From Desulfosporosinus sp. HMP52 (lineage in GTDB: Bacteria; Bacillota; Desulfitobacteriia; Desulfitobacteriales; Desulfitobacteriaceae): a stretch of DNA of 53,466 bases. The position numbers were made by a program, and so were the translations under genes. The stretch spans positions 1-53,466 of the forward strand of contig NZ_JMGA01000021.1 of NCBI RefSeq assembly GCF_000765145.1. The letters are read 5' to 3'. Within the stretch, counting starts at the first letter, position 1. The number at the start of each line of letters is the position of its first letter. The notes beneath the pieces were generated by a model that worked only from the letters and a program-made list of their open reading frames with translations, was not told the DNA's origin and made no database searches. Of this stretch, positions 42,481-51,459 are shown in pieces.

Positions 42481-43617
42481 ATGGACATCTATTCAGCAGA
42501 CCATAAGATATTTCGGCAAGCCTTTGTGAAATTTGTAGAAAAAGAACTTTCTCCCCATATCGACGAATGGGAAGAAAACCAAGAGATCCCTCGTTGGGTT
42601 TGGCAGCGGATGGGGGAACTGGGATATCTCTGTCCCTGGCTGGAAGAGAAATATGGCGGCTCAGGAACGGACTTTGGGTTTTCGGCCATCATTAATCAAG
42701 AACTAGCCAGGGCAGGGGTTGGTATAGGGATTGGCCTGCATAGCGATATTGTCGCTCCCTATATTTGGGCCTATGGTACGGAACAGCAAAAGTCCGAGTG
42801 GCTGCCGGCCTGTGCCCGGGGGGAGAAAATATTAGCTCTTGCCATGACTGAACCTCAAGCTGGATCAGATCTTCAAGGAATCAAGGCTACCGCAGTGCGG
42901 GAGGGCGATCAGTATATTATTAATGGGTCGAAGACTTTTATTAGTAATGGGATTTTTGCAGATCTGATTATTGTTGCAGTCAAAACAGAAAGTCCAGGAC
43001 TTAAGAACCCCAAGACAATCAGCCTTATTGTTGTGGAAGACGGAACACCTGGATTTACTAAAGGAAAAAAGCTTCAAAAGCTGGGTATGCATAGTCAAGA
43101 TACGGCAGAGCTTTATTTTGAAAATTGCCGAGTTCCGGTAAGCAATCGCTTAGGGGAGGCAGGTGAGGGGTTTTCATATCTTATGGAGAAGCTTCAACAG
43201 GAGCGCTTAATCGCCAGCCTTTGCTCCCAAGGCTTGGCCGAGAGAATGCTAGAAGACGCTATAAACTATGTCAAGACAAGAGAGGCTTTCGGCCAATCTA
43301 TCGGGAAATTCCAACACAACTCCTTTAAAATTGCCGAGATGGCTACTGAGGTAGAGCTTGGAAGAGTGTTTGTGGATAATCTTGTTGCAGATCATATGGC
43401 GGGGCAAGAGGTTGTTGCCAGGGTCTCTATGGCCAAATACTGGATCGCCGAGATGGCTAATCGTGTGGCTTATAACTGTCTTCAACTTTATGGTGGGTAT
43501 GGCTATATGGAAGAGTACCCTATAGCTCGGCATTACAGAGATGTGAGAGTGCATACGATTTATGCAGGGACTTCTGAGATAATGAAACTGATTATTGCTC
43601 GAAAACTGGGACTTTGA
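42481..43617 (+). CDS. Acyl-CoA dehydrogenase (second copy)
   Basis: A 378-residue paralogue of the dehydrogenase at 38975. It shows AMTEPQAGSDLQGIKATAV, LQLYGGYGYMEEYPIARHYRD and the catalytic glutamate context IYAGTSEIMKLIIARKLGL. The two copies differ widely, so they likely act on different acyl chains. ATG 42481 has a weak GAGGAGTGG upstream. Confidence 0.94.
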   Translation: MDIYSADHKIFRQAFVKFVEKELSPHIDEWEENQEIPRWVWQRMGELGYLCPWLEEKYGGSGTDFGFSAIINQELARAGVGIGIGLHSDIVAPYIWAYGTEQQKSEWLPACARGEKILALAMTEPQAGSDLQGIKATAVREGDQYIINGSKTFISNGIFADLIIVAVKTESPGLKNPKTISLIVVEDGTPGFTKGKKLQKLGMHSQDTAELYFENCRVPVSNRLGEAGEGFSYLMEKLQQERLIASLCSQGLAERMLEDAINYVKTREAFGQSIGKFQHNSFKIAEMATEVELGRVFVDNLVADHMAGQEVVARVSMAKYWIAEMANRVAYNCLQLYGGYGYMEEYPIARHYRDVRVHTIYAGTSEIMKLIIARKLGL

Positions 43618-43689
43618 GTTGGTAGTATTGGAAAATATGGCAATGAGAATTATCCTTCTAATAGGTATAAAGGAGTGGGATCAGGCTCA

Positions 43690-44850
43690 ATGTATCAGCT
43701 TTTAAAAGGAGTGCGAATTCTTGATTTAACAAGATTGTTGCCGGGAGGGTATGCCACTCAATTGCTGGCTGATTTGGGTGCGGAGGTTCTGAAAGTTGAA
43801 GATCCTTGGCAAGGGGACTATCTGCGCTGGATGAAGCCTTTCATCCCCGGGACGAAGGAAAGTGCCCTCTATTGGTCACTAAATAGAAATAAGAAAAGCC
43901 TTAGGTTGAATCTGAAAAGTTCAGCAGGGCGGGAAGCTTTTTGTCGTCTCCTTAGTAAGTATGACATCCTTCTCGAAGGGTTTCGACCCGGTGTAATGGA
44001 GAGTTTGGGTCTCGGCTATCAAGACCTTAAAAAAATGAATCCAGCACTAATCCTCTGCTCCATATCGGGTTATGGACAGAATGGCCCTTATACCAGACGC
44101 TCCGGGCACGATATCAATTATTTGGCTCTGAGCGGGGCGTTAGGCCTGACAGGGACAGCTGAAGGCCCTCCCGTTCCACCGGCAGTCCAAGTGGCGGATA
44201 TAGGGGGTGGAGCCCTCATGGCAGTCGCAGGAATACTCAGTGCTTATATCGCCCGTCAGGCAACAGGCCGAGGACAACATATTGATATCTCTATGTTGGA
44301 TGGAGCTGTATCCTGGCTAACGATGCTCTATGCTCAACAGGCGGCAGAAGATCCCCCGGTGAGGCGAGGGAAAGGTATGTTAAATGGTGGGGAAGTCTGT
44401 TATGGGGTCTATGAGACAAGAGACCGTCGCTTTATGAGTCTGGGTGCCTTAGAACCTAAGTTTTGGCAAGCATTCTGTCAGGCAGTTGGTCGACCAGACC
44501 TGGAAAGCAAGCAATTTGATCAGGATCCCCATGTTTTCGGTGAAGTGCAAAGAATATTTAAAAGCAAGTCTCAGGTTGAATGGGTCAGTTTCTTACGAGA
44601 CAAGGATGTGTGCTGTGAACCGGTTCTCGAGTTAGCAGAGGCTCGCCTGCATCCACAATTAAAAGCCAGAAATTCCTTTCGTTTAATTTTTCATCCTAAT
44701 GGGAGGCCTGTAGAATGTGTGAGTAATCCTCTTAGATTTCCGGAAGAGCAAGAATTTCAGGATCATGCCCCTCCCGGCTGGGGAGAGCAGACTCTGGGGA
44801 TTTTAAGAGAATCGGGATTTACGGAAGAGGAGATTCAAAGCTTAATATAG
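43690..44850 (+). CDS. CaiB/BaiF-type (family III) CoA transferase
   Basis: A 386-residue CoA transferase. The N-terminus has LLKGVRILDLTRLLPGGYAT and GAEVLKVEDPWQGDYLRW; the middle has LEGFRPGVMESLGLGY and SGYGQNGPYTRRSGHDINY. The aspartate that carries the CoA ester in this family is in the segment GHDINYLALSG or QHIDISMLDGAV; I cannot fix it by eye. It may activate the substrate acid or act as an alpha-methylacyl-CoA racemase, as the family does both. ATG 43690 is a plausible start; GTG 43675 is the alternative. It ends the operon. Confidence 0.9.
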   Translation: MYQLLKGVRILDLTRLLPGGYATQLLADLGAEVLKVEDPWQGDYLRWMKPFIPGTKESALYWSLNRNKKSLRLNLKSSAGREAFCRLLSKYDILLEGFRPGVMESLGLGYQDLKKMNPALILCSISGYGQNGPYTRRSGHDINYLALSGALGLTGTAEGPPVPPAVQVADIGGGALMAVAGILSAYIARQATGRGQHIDISMLDGAVSWLTMLYAQQAAEDPPVRRGKGMLNGGEVCYGVYETRDRRFMSLGALEPKFWQAFCQAVGRPDLESKQFDQDPHVFGEVQRIFKSKSQVEWVSFLRDKDVCCEPVLELAEARLHPQLKARNSFRLIFHPNGRPVECVSNPLRFPEEQEFQDHAPPGWGEQTLGILRESGFTEEEIQSLI

Positions 44851-44862
44851 CGCCTGGTTATG

Positions 44863-44888
44863 AAGAGCCGTAGGATCGGCTCTTTTTA
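44863..44888 (+). terminator. Terminator of the thiolase operon
   Basis: AAGAGCCG/CGGCTCTT with a 6-base loop, followed by TTTAA, 12 bases after the CoA transferase. The remaining gap to 45224 holds a possible nine-codon leader frame (45102-45131, behind AGGGGG) and a short CCTGG/CCAGG hairpin; no sigma-54 site of correct spacing. Confidence 0.85.
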
Positions 44889-45223
44889 ACGTATCAGACA
44901 AACCACAATCACTCTGCTGCCACAGAGTGTTTCTCCCTATACATCAAATGTAAAATATTTCATAATATATTGACATATGTTGATTAATGGCAATAAGATA
45001 AGTGCAAACCTACTGCAACTAAAAAGTAACCAATGGGACTATTGTTAACCTTATTGGGGGGGATTCCAACGAAAGCGGATATCTTAGGGGGTACGAATTA
45101 TATGTTGAATGTTCTGAAAATGAAGGAATAAGCCTTGCCTGGAGAGAATACAAGGAGGGTACAACCAGGTTCAGGACATCTGCAGTAATTTGTTATAAGA
45201 TTTTTTGGCGAGAGGTGAGCCTA

Positions 45224-47302
45224 ATGCTGATGCGTGATATGATGACCAGCGATGTGCCGAGCCTTCATCTGAAAGATAGTCTAAGGCAAGGAGTAGAATT
45301 TTTGCGCTGGACTAAGCTTGATGCTCTGCCGGTAGTCGATGAAGCGGGTCTTCTGATTGGGATCTTTACTAAAGCAAATGTATTAGATGCCTTCTTAGCC
45401 GGGGCGGATACATCGGAAGTGATTGAAGGACACTTTAATACTCAAGTTGTGACTGTTGGAGTTGACGCTCCCTACCAGGAGGTTGAACAACGGGCGAAAC
45501 AAAGCTCGGTGGGCACAGGTGTGGTCGTGGACAAAGAAGGAAAAGTACTGGGGATTTTTACGAAGGTAGACATGATCCTGGCCTTATTTAAAGAAGCAGA
45601 AAAGCTTGCCACAAAGCTGAACACAGTCTATCAAGCTATGCCTAACGGAATTATTGTCGTGGATCGACATAACTGTATTCAACGGATAAACCCCTCGGGA
45701 GAGAAGATACTTAAACTTAAAGAGCCTATCCAGGGACTCAAATTAACCAATGCCTTTCCGGGCTTAGATCTGAGGGATGTAATTCTAAAGTCGCAACATC
45801 TCGTAGGAGTACAAACGGAAATGAATCAGGTTAAGGTATTATGTAATATTAGTCCTATAGGGGATTTGGCAGGGGCAGTCATCGTATTCCAAGCTCTGAC
45901 GGATTTTGACCAAGTTGCTATGGAGCTGGATGCCACGAAGCGTTTGTATGAGACACTGCTGACAGTCACTAACATTGCTTATGAAGCAATATTTGTTGTA
46001 GACGACCAGGGGAAAATTACTTTAGTTAATGAAGCAGCCTGCCAGTTTTTTGGCAAGAGAGAAAAGGAGCTGCTGGAACAGCCTGTTGAACAGGTGATGG
46101 AGAATACTCGATTAATGAGAACCTTAAAAACAGGCATGGCGGAGACTAATGAAATTCAAGTTATAAATGGCCGGCCTTACATAGTTTCCCGTATGCCGAT
46201 TGTGCGTCAAGGAAAGATCATCGGAGCAGTGGGGAAAATAATTTTTCAAAAACTGGAGGAAGTTAAGGATGTTGCGCAGAGGTTAGCTCAAATGGATCAT
46301 GAGCTAAATTTCTATAAAAAACAGGTAGGGTCGACAAGGCTGCCTGTTACCTTCAATCAGATCGTGACAGTTAGTCAAGACCTGCGCCGTTTGAAGAATG
46401 AGGCTCAAATTGCTGCTCGAGGAAACTCTACGATATTACTGACGGGAGAAAGTGGCACTGGTAAAGAACTTTTTGCGGAAGCTATCCACCAGGCCAGCCC
46501 TTATCGAAATGGTCCCTATGTTAAGGTGAATTGCGCGGCAGTTCCAGAGAATCTTTTGGAGTCTGAATTCTTCGGGTATGCCCATGGAGCCTTTACTGGG
46601 GCTCAAAAGGGAGGTAAGTTGGGAAAGTTTGCAACTGCTAACGGTGGGACACTCTTTTTGGATGAGATTGGAGATATGTCTCTAAATCTTCAGAGCAAGC
46701 TCCTAAGGGTCCTCGAGGATCGCAGCTTTGAGCCTATCGGGAGTAACGAAGCTGTGAAAGTTGATATAAGAATTATTACAGCGACCAACAAGGACCTTCT
46801 GCAGAAGGTCAGAAGTGGTGAATTTCGCAGCGATCTGTATTACCGTCTAAATGTAATTTCTTTTCGACTCATTCCTATTAGAGATCGGACCGAAGATATT
46901 ATTCCTCTTGCCCATGTATTTTTAGAGCGGCTAAATCAAGATTTCGACAAACAAATCTCAGGGGTTACTCCCGAGGTGCAAAAAACTCTTGTTAATCATC
47001 GTTGGCCGGGGAATGTCCGGGAATTAAAAAATGTGATTGAACGGGCAGTGAATTTTGCCTCCGGAGAGTTGTTGGAATTAACGGATCTGCCTTTTTACTT
47101 AAGGGAAGAAAAACAAGAAGATGCATTTCCCTTAAAGAAGGAATGGAACTTAGAGAGTGTCCACGAACATTTGGATAAGGAAACATTGGAACAAGCTCTT
47201 CTTAAAATGAACGGCAATAAATCTGAGGTGGCCAGACTCTTAGGAATTTCCCGCTCCTGGCTCTATGAAAAACTAAGGCGTTATGATATTAGTCCACGCT
47301 AA
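45224..47302 (+). CDS. Sigma-54-dependent transcriptional activator (CBS pair, two PAS, AAA+, Fis HTH)
   Basis: A 692-residue enhancer-binding protein. Two CBS repeats (about 1-115) are followed by two PAS-like domains (about 125-225 and 240-350), then AAA+ with Walker A GESGTGKE, sigma-54 loop GAFTGAQKGG and Walker B GTLFLDEIGDM. The Fis-type helix-turn-helix is NKSEVARLLGISRSWLYEKL. It shares its layout with the regulator at 5039 but has an extra PAS. ATG 45224 is chosen since GAGAGGTGA ends just six bases upstream; GTG 45215 lies within that site. Its position after an operon with an exact sigma-54 promoter makes it the likely activator. Confidence 0.93.
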   Translation: MLMRDMMTSDVPSLHLKDSLRQGVEFLRWTKLDALPVVDEAGLLIGIFTKANVLDAFLAGADTSEVIEGHFNTQVVTVGVDAPYQEVEQRAKQSSVGTGVVVDKEGKVLGIFTKVDMILALFKEAEKLATKLNTVYQAMPNGIIVVDRHNCIQRINPSGEKILKLKEPIQGLKLTNAFPGLDLRDVILKSQHLVGVQTEMNQVKVLCNISPIGDLAGAVIVFQALTDFDQVAMELDATKRLYETLLTVTNIAYEAIFVVDDQGKITLVNEAACQFFGKREKELLEQPVEQVMENTRLMRTLKTGMAETNEIQVINGRPYIVSRMPIVRQGKIIGAVGKIIFQKLEEVKDVAQRLAQMDHELNFYKKQVGSTRLPVTFNQIVTVSQDLRRLKNEAQIAARGNSTILLTGESGTGKELFAEAIHQASPYRNGPYVKVNCAAVPENLLESEFFGYAHGAFTGAQKGGKLGKFATANGGTLFLDEIGDMSLNLQSKLLRVLEDRSFEPIGSNEAVKVDIRIITATNKDLLQKVRSGEFRSDLYYRLNVISFRLIPIRDRTEDIIPLAHVFLERLNQDFDKQISGVTPEVQKTLVNHRWPGNVRELKNVIERAVNFASGELLELTDLPFYLREEKQEDAFPLKKEWNLESVHEHLDKETLEQALLKMNGNKSEVARLLGISRSWLYEKLRRYDISPR

Positions 47303-47480
47303 ACTATACTAAGATAGGCTAGGAATTAATTATCCCATGTGACTACATTATCTTTACTCCAAGCACACAACTTCTTAAAATTCAATTCACAAATTTTCCA
47401 TATTGAGTGGATATCATAAGAGTGTACCGATTCTGGAGTTACATACTTAAGATCGGAACCTATTATGAAGGAGGAATTGT

Positions 47481-48107
47481 ATGAAAAAGAAACTTGTTGT
47501 TGGAGTTCTAAGTGCAGTCTTGTTAGCAGGGGGGGCCACAGCAGTTTTTGCTGCAACAGATTCAGCTAAGCTCGCTGAAATTAAGAGCTTAACTCAGCAA
47601 ATGTTTGAAATCCGGAAGCAAATTGTCGACAAAGAACTGGAAGCTGGGCTCATGACAGCTGAACAGGCAGAGACCATGAAGGAATTCATTGACAAACGAC
47701 AAGAAGCAAGTGACAATGCCTTAGCAGAAGGTAAAGTTTTTGGTCCGGGTATGGGGGGCAAACATCTTGAAATGCGTGATAAAATCATGAATTTCAAAAA
47801 TGGGGAACCTATGACTGACGAACAACTTGCGGCCTGGAGTGAAGCTGCTCAAGCTCGTTTAACTGCTCAAATTGAGGCCGTGAAAAGTAACGGCAAATTG
47901 ACAGAGGAACAGATCAAGACTTGGAGTGATGCTGCCCAAGCTCAATTGGAGGTGCAGAAAGAAGCCTTGAAAAATGGCACATTTGTACCGGGTGAAATGG
48001 GAATGATGGGTAAGCGTGGAGGTCATGACGGACGGATGTGGGGCGGAAAGAAAGCACCTGATTCCAGCTCCGCTCCTGAATCTTCAACCTCAGCTACTGT
48101 CCAGTGA
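47481..48107 (+). CDS. Exported DUF2680-type protein
   Basis: A 208-residue protein with a cleavable signal peptide ending GGATAVFAATDS. The mature part opens with the helical DUF2680-like segment QMFEIRKQIVDKELEAGLMT; two similar repeats follow (ARLTAQIEAVKSNGKLTEEQ and AQLEVQKEALKNGTF). The C-terminus is rich in Gly, Met, His, Lys and then Ser/Ala/Pro. Function unknown; an envelope or metal-related role is speculation. ATG 47481 follows AAGGAGG. Confidence 0.8.
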   Translation: MKKKLVVGVLSAVLLAGGATAVFAATDSAKLAEIKSLTQQMFEIRKQIVDKELEAGLMTAEQAETMKEFIDKRQEASDNALAEGKVFGPGMGGKHLEMRDKIMNFKNGEPMTDEQLAAWSEAAQARLTAQIEAVKSNGKLTEEQIKTWSDAAQAQLEVQKEALKNGTFVPGEMGMMGKRGGHDGRMWGGKKAPDSSSAPESSTSATVQ

Positions 48108-48152
48108 TTGTACAGTATCCAATCAAATAGCCTATTAGCTAAGTGAAGTTAA

Positions 48153-48199
48153 AACTGGGGGTATCGTAACAACGTTATGTAAGTACGATACTCCCAGTT
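48153..48199 (+). terminator. Terminator-like hairpin after the DUF2680 gene
   Basis: A 16-bp stem, left arm AACTGGGGGTATCGTA and right arm TACGATACTCCCAGTT, with one G-T pair and a 15-base loop. It is followed by only a weak T-rich stretch. Confidence 0.6.
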
Positions 48200-48254
48200 A
48201 TCTATTATTGTCCTATTTACAAAAGACTTGTGAGAAATAATTGTATAAATTAAA

Positions 48255-48286
48255 AAACCTTCCCAGACGAAAGTCTGAGAAGGTTT
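48255..48286 (-). terminator. Terminator of the zinc-ribbon gene
   Basis: Arms AAACCTTC and GAAGGTTT with CAGAC/GTCTG inside, one mismatch and a GAAA loop; on the minus strand it is followed by a T-rich run. It lies 21 bases past the stop of the minus-strand gene. Confidence 0.85.
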
Positions 48287-48306
48287 AAATTAACTAATTG
48301 GTGTGA

Positions 48307-48618
48307 TTACCAATTGCTGCGTGTACGTGGTTGGTAGCAATCGCGGCAATAAACTGGCTTGTCACCTGATGGTTGGAAAGGAACAGTTGTTTCTTTTCCG
48401 CAAGTTGCGCAGATAGCTGGGAACATTTCACGTTGTTGACGGCCATAACCGCCGCCACCGCCATTGTTTCTGTTCTGAGCTTTTTTAGCTGCACGGCACT
48501 CAGGGCAACGTCCTGGTTCGTTAGTGAATCCTTTTTCTGCATAAAACTCTTGTTCTGATGCAGTGAATTCGAAATCCCGTCCACAGTCTTTGCAATTCAA
48601 TACTTTGTCATTAAACAT
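48307..48618 (-). CDS. Small double zinc-ribbon protein
   Basis: A 103-residue protein with four CxxC pairs: CKDCGRDF, CPECRAAKK, CATCGKET and CRDCYQPR. These suggest two zinc ribbons joined by a flexible, Gly- and Asn-rich linker (NNGGGGGYGRQQ). The N-terminal part matches the small zinc-ribbon family common in clostridia (zf-trcl type). Linkers of this type are seen in RNA-binding proteins, so a nucleic-acid role is possible. ATG 48618 has GGAGG ten bases upstream. A 5' leader of unusual T-rich sequence precedes it. Confidence 0.85.
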   Translation of the reverse strand: MFNDKVLNCKDCGRDFEFTASEQEFYAEKGFTNEPGRCPECRAAKKAQNRNNGGGGGYGRQQREMFPAICATCGKETTVPFQPSGDKPVYCRDCYQPRTRSNW

Positions 48619-48815
48619 AATAAAAAAACCTCCAAATAATTATTACCCGCGCTTCATGGCAAGTTCACCAACTTCTTCCCGGAAACTTAGGTAATAGGAG
48701 AAGGTTTGCTTAAATCCACTAGTTTTTACGAGCTTTGTTTAGTATACCAAAAATTGAGCAGAAGTCAAATAGTAAAATTCAAAATCACACTATTTTTCTA
48801 AAAATTTTTTGAAAA

Positions 48816-50429
48816 TTAGCTGTACATTTCCTCGCGCATAGCTTGAACATCCGTATTTTCCAGATACTCATCAAAGGTTAATTGACGATCAATCAATCCT
48901 TTAGGGGTTATTTCAATGATGCGAGTGGCAATAGTTTGGACAAACTGATGATCCTGGGATACGAATAAAATATTGCTGTCAATGTTAGTCAATGAATTGT
49001 TGAGGGCCGTGATGGATTCCATGTCTAAATGGTTAGTCGGTTCATCAAAGATAAGAACGTTTGAACCGCTGAGCATCATGCGTGAGAGCATACAGCGGAC
49101 TTTTTCTCCTCCAGATAAGACACTGGCCTTTTTCAAAGATTCATCTCCGGAAAACAGCATTCTGCCCAGGAACCCACGGACAAAAGATTCATCAGGATCT
49201 TTGGAGAATTGTCTTAACCAATCCACTAAGTTAAGATCTGTTTCAAAATATGATGAGTTATCCAATGGCAGATAAGCTTGGGTTGTGGTAATTCCCCAGC
49301 TGAATTCCCCACTGTCAGGTGTGATCTCACCCATAAGAACCTTGAACAAGGTAGTTTTAGCTACACCATTGGGGCCGACAAAGGCAATCTTATCTCCCTT
49401 GTTAACAAGGAAGGAGATGTTGTCGAGTACTTTTTCTCCTTCAATAGTAACTGTTAAATTCTTGACATCTAAAATATTATTGCCGGCTTCTCTGTCCGGG
49501 GTGAAAGCAATGTATGGGTATTTACGAGAGGATGGTTTGATATCATCTAAGGTTAACTTTTCAAGTTGCTTTTTACGGGAGGTTGCTTGCTTGGCTTTAG
49601 AGGCGTTTGAACTGAAGCGCTGAATAAACCTCTGCAGTTCCTCAATTTTATCTTCTTTCTTCTTGTTGGATTCTCGCATTAATCTCAGAGCTAATTGACT
49701 GGATTCATACCAAAAATCATAGTTTCCAACATAAAGTTGGATTTTACCGAAATCAATGTCGGCAATATGGGTACAGACTTTGTTTAAGAAATGTCGGTCG
49801 TGAGAGACAACGATGACGGTATTCTCGTAATTATAGAGGAAGTTTTCCAGCCAGTTAATGGATTGGAGATCGAGATGGTTGGTAGGCTCATCGAGCAACA
49901 GAATGTTGGGATTGCCAAAAAGAGCTTGGGCCAGTAAAACGCGAACCTTTTCATTACCACTAAGTTCCTTCATTTTACTGCTTTGCAGCTCTTTATTGAT
50001 GCCTAACCCCATTAATAATTCCGAGGCTTCAGACTCTGCTTGCCAACCATTCAGTTCTGCGAAATCCCCTTCCAAAATGGAAGCTCGTATTCCGTCTTCT
50101 TCAGAAAAATCAGGTTTGGCATAGAGGGCATCCTTCTCTTCCATGATCTGATATAATTTTGTATGTCCCATAATAACTGTTGTTAGTACTTCAAATTCTT
50201 CAAATTCAAAGTGATCTTGCTTTAAAACTCCAATACGTTCCCCAGGTGTTATTATAACTTCACCGCTGGTAGAATCTATTTCTCCGGAAAGAATCTTCAA
50301 GAAAGTAGATTTTCCGGCGCCGTTAGCTCCAATCAAGCCATAACAGTTTCCGGGAAGGAATTTTACGTTAACATCTTCAAATAATGCCCGTTTACCGAAT
50401 CTTAACGTCAACCCACTGGTACTAATCAT
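48816..50429 (-). CDS. ykpA: ABC-F family ATPase (YkpA/YbiT-like)
   Basis: A 537-residue soluble protein with two ABC domains and no membrane part, the build of ABC-F translation factors that act on the ribosome. First domain: Walker A GANGAGKSTFLKIL, signature LSGNEKVRVLLAQALFG, Walker B LLLDEPTNHLDLQS. Linker: about residues 250-310 with RFSSNASKAKQATSRKKQLE. Second domain: Walker A-like GPNGVAKTTLFKVL, signature LSGGEKVRCMLSRMML, Walker B IFDEPTNHLDMES. The second P-loop has Ala where the consensus has Gly before Lys. The opening residues fit YkpA of Bacillus. ATG 50429 follows AAAGGA. Confidence 0.93.
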   Translation of the reverse strand: MISTSGLTLRFGKRALFEDVNVKFLPGNCYGLIGANGAGKSTFLKILSGEIDSTSGEVIITPGERIGVLKQDHFEFEEFEVLTTVIMGHTKLYQIMEEKDALYAKPDFSEEDGIRASILEGDFAELNGWQAESEASELLMGLGINKELQSSKMKELSGNEKVRVLLAQALFGNPNILLLDEPTNHLDLQSINWLENFLYNYENTVIVVSHDRHFLNKVCTHIADIDFGKIQLYVGNYDFWYESSQLALRLMRESNKKKEDKIEELQRFIQRFSSNASKAKQATSRKKQLEKLTLDDIKPSSRKYPYIAFTPDREAGNNILDVKNLTVTIEGEKVLDNISFLVNKGDKIAFVGPNGVAKTTLFKVLMGEITPDSGEFSWGITTTQAYLPLDNSSYFETDLNLVDWLRQFSKDPDESFVRGFLGRMLFSGDESLKKASVLSGGEKVRCMLSRMMLSGSNVLIFDEPTNHLDMESITALNNSLTNIDSNILFVSQDHQFVQTIATRIIEITPKGLIDRQLTFDEYLENTDVQAMREEMYS

Positions 50430-50561
50430 TATTAATCGTTCCTTTTTATTAAATTTGTCTTTACTTAAGAATATAGTATATCATTTAATTACAATAAGGT
50501 ATAGGTGAAGAAAAGGTTAAAGGAAATATGTGGGTAATAGAAAAAGGGAGCAAAAATATAA

Positions 50562-50594
50562 CTAAGCCCTCTTTCCTTAAAGGCAGAGGGCTAG
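50562..50594 (-). terminator. Terminator of the carboxymuconolactone-decarboxylase-like gene
   Basis: GCCCTCT/AGAGGGC flanked by CTA/TAG with one bulge; on the minus strand it is followed by TTATATTTTTG. It lies 66 bases after the minus-strand stop. Confidence 0.7.
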
Positions 50595-50659
50595 TTTAAG
50601 TGCTAGATCTTTATACACATTTCCGAATGGATAAATGCTATTATTATAATTAAAATGAA

Positions 50660-51016
50660 CTAGTGAACAGAATGCCCCTCAACTTCGTTTAACAAGTTTC
50701 TTAGAATCAGAATTCCTTGCATTGTCCTTGGGAAACCAGCGCTGGGGGCCACCAGGAGAATGGCATGCTCAATTTCCTCTTTAGTACAGCCGCTGCGTAT
50801 TGCTTTTAAAATGTGTGTCCTTAGAGCTCTGGGGTACTGACACTCAGTTGAAAGTGCTATTTTGATCAACCAGCATGTCTTTTCATCTAATGGGCCGCCA
50901 TCTTTATGGATTAACTGACCGTATTTCTCATAGGCATCATAAATTTGCCCATGTTGTTCGGTGAAGTATTTTAAGTTGATTTCAGTGCTGTCAAGGTTGT
51001 CAAAGTAATCGTCCAT
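50660..51016 (-). CDS. Carboxymuconolactone decarboxylase/AhpD-like family protein
   Basis: A 118-residue helical protein of the CMD family. The core reads TCWLIKIALSTECQYPRALRTHILKAIRSG cut here only for description at its centre: a single cysteine and a histidine (ECQYPRALRTH) replace the CxxC-x-x-H of peroxidase-type AhpD, followed by the family segment CTKEEIEHAILL. Without the cysteine pair it is unlikely to be a classical alkylhydroperoxidase. ATG 51016 follows AGGAGG by seven bases. Monocistronic. Confidence 0.82.
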   Translation of the reverse strand: MDDYFDNLDSTEINLKYFTEQHGQIYDAYEKYGQLIHKDGGPLDEKTCWLIKIALSTECQYPRALRTHILKAIRSGCTKEEIEHAILLVAPSAGFPRTMQGILILRNLLNEVEGHSVH

Positions 51017-51136
51017 TGATATACCTCCTTTCTGAGATGTTTACATTATCATCCAATTTAAAGATTTTTATGCATTTTATAAAGTTGAACAAGGAGATTT
51101 TGGTGGGACTTTCCCAGCAGCAAAGTAGAATAAGGA

Positions 51137-51160
51137 ACACTCACTTATTAAAGTGAGTGT
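51137..51160. promoter_or_regulatory. Hairpin in the divergent intergenic region
   Basis: A perfect 10-bp stem ACACTCACTT/AAGTGAGTGT with an ATTA loop and no T tract, between the divergent CMD-type and DUF2164 genes. It could be an operator or a leader hairpin. Confidence 0.4.
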
Positions 51161-51214
51161 CTCGGGATTTACAAGCATATAGGTCTCGATTATTGAAATG
51201 GAGTGTTTTTTATT

Positions 51215-51454
51215 ATGAAGAAAATGGAGATCGAACTAAAAAAAGATATCAGAGAACAACTAGTTGAGGATCTTAAGCGATATTTCTCCAAGGAGAGAGA
51301 TGAGGAAATTGGCAATTTAGGTGCCGAACTTCTGCTAGATTATATTCTCGATAACATTGGCCCCTATATTTATAATATAGGGATTGCAGATTCTTATAAG
51401 TACATGAATGAAAGGGTTGAGGATTTGTTGGGCCTGGAGAAACGCTCTCGTTAG
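51215..51454 (+). CDS. DUF2164 family small protein
   Basis: A 79-residue acidic, helical protein of unknown function. It fits DUF2164 through KRYFSKERDEEIGNLGAELL and DNIGPYIYNIGIADS. No signal peptide or metal motif. ATG 51215 is preferred over GTG 51203 because TGGAG then has normal spacing. It ends only five bases from the stop of the convergent ATPase gene with no terminator between. Confidence 0.8.
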   Translation: MKKMEIELKKDIREQLVEDLKRYFSKERDEEIGNLGAELLLDYILDNIGPYIYNIGIADSYKYMNERVEDLLGLEKRSR

Positions 51455-51459
51455 TGATC

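Noticed and set aside
44983-45003. TGGCAATAAGATAAGTGCA as a sigma-54 promoter for the second activator
   Set aside because: The GG and GC doublets are 13 bases apart instead of 10, which sigma-54 holoenzyme does not accept.
51137-51160. Rho-independent terminator between the CMD-type and DUF2164 genes
   Set aside because: Both genes point away from it and no T tract follows on either strand.
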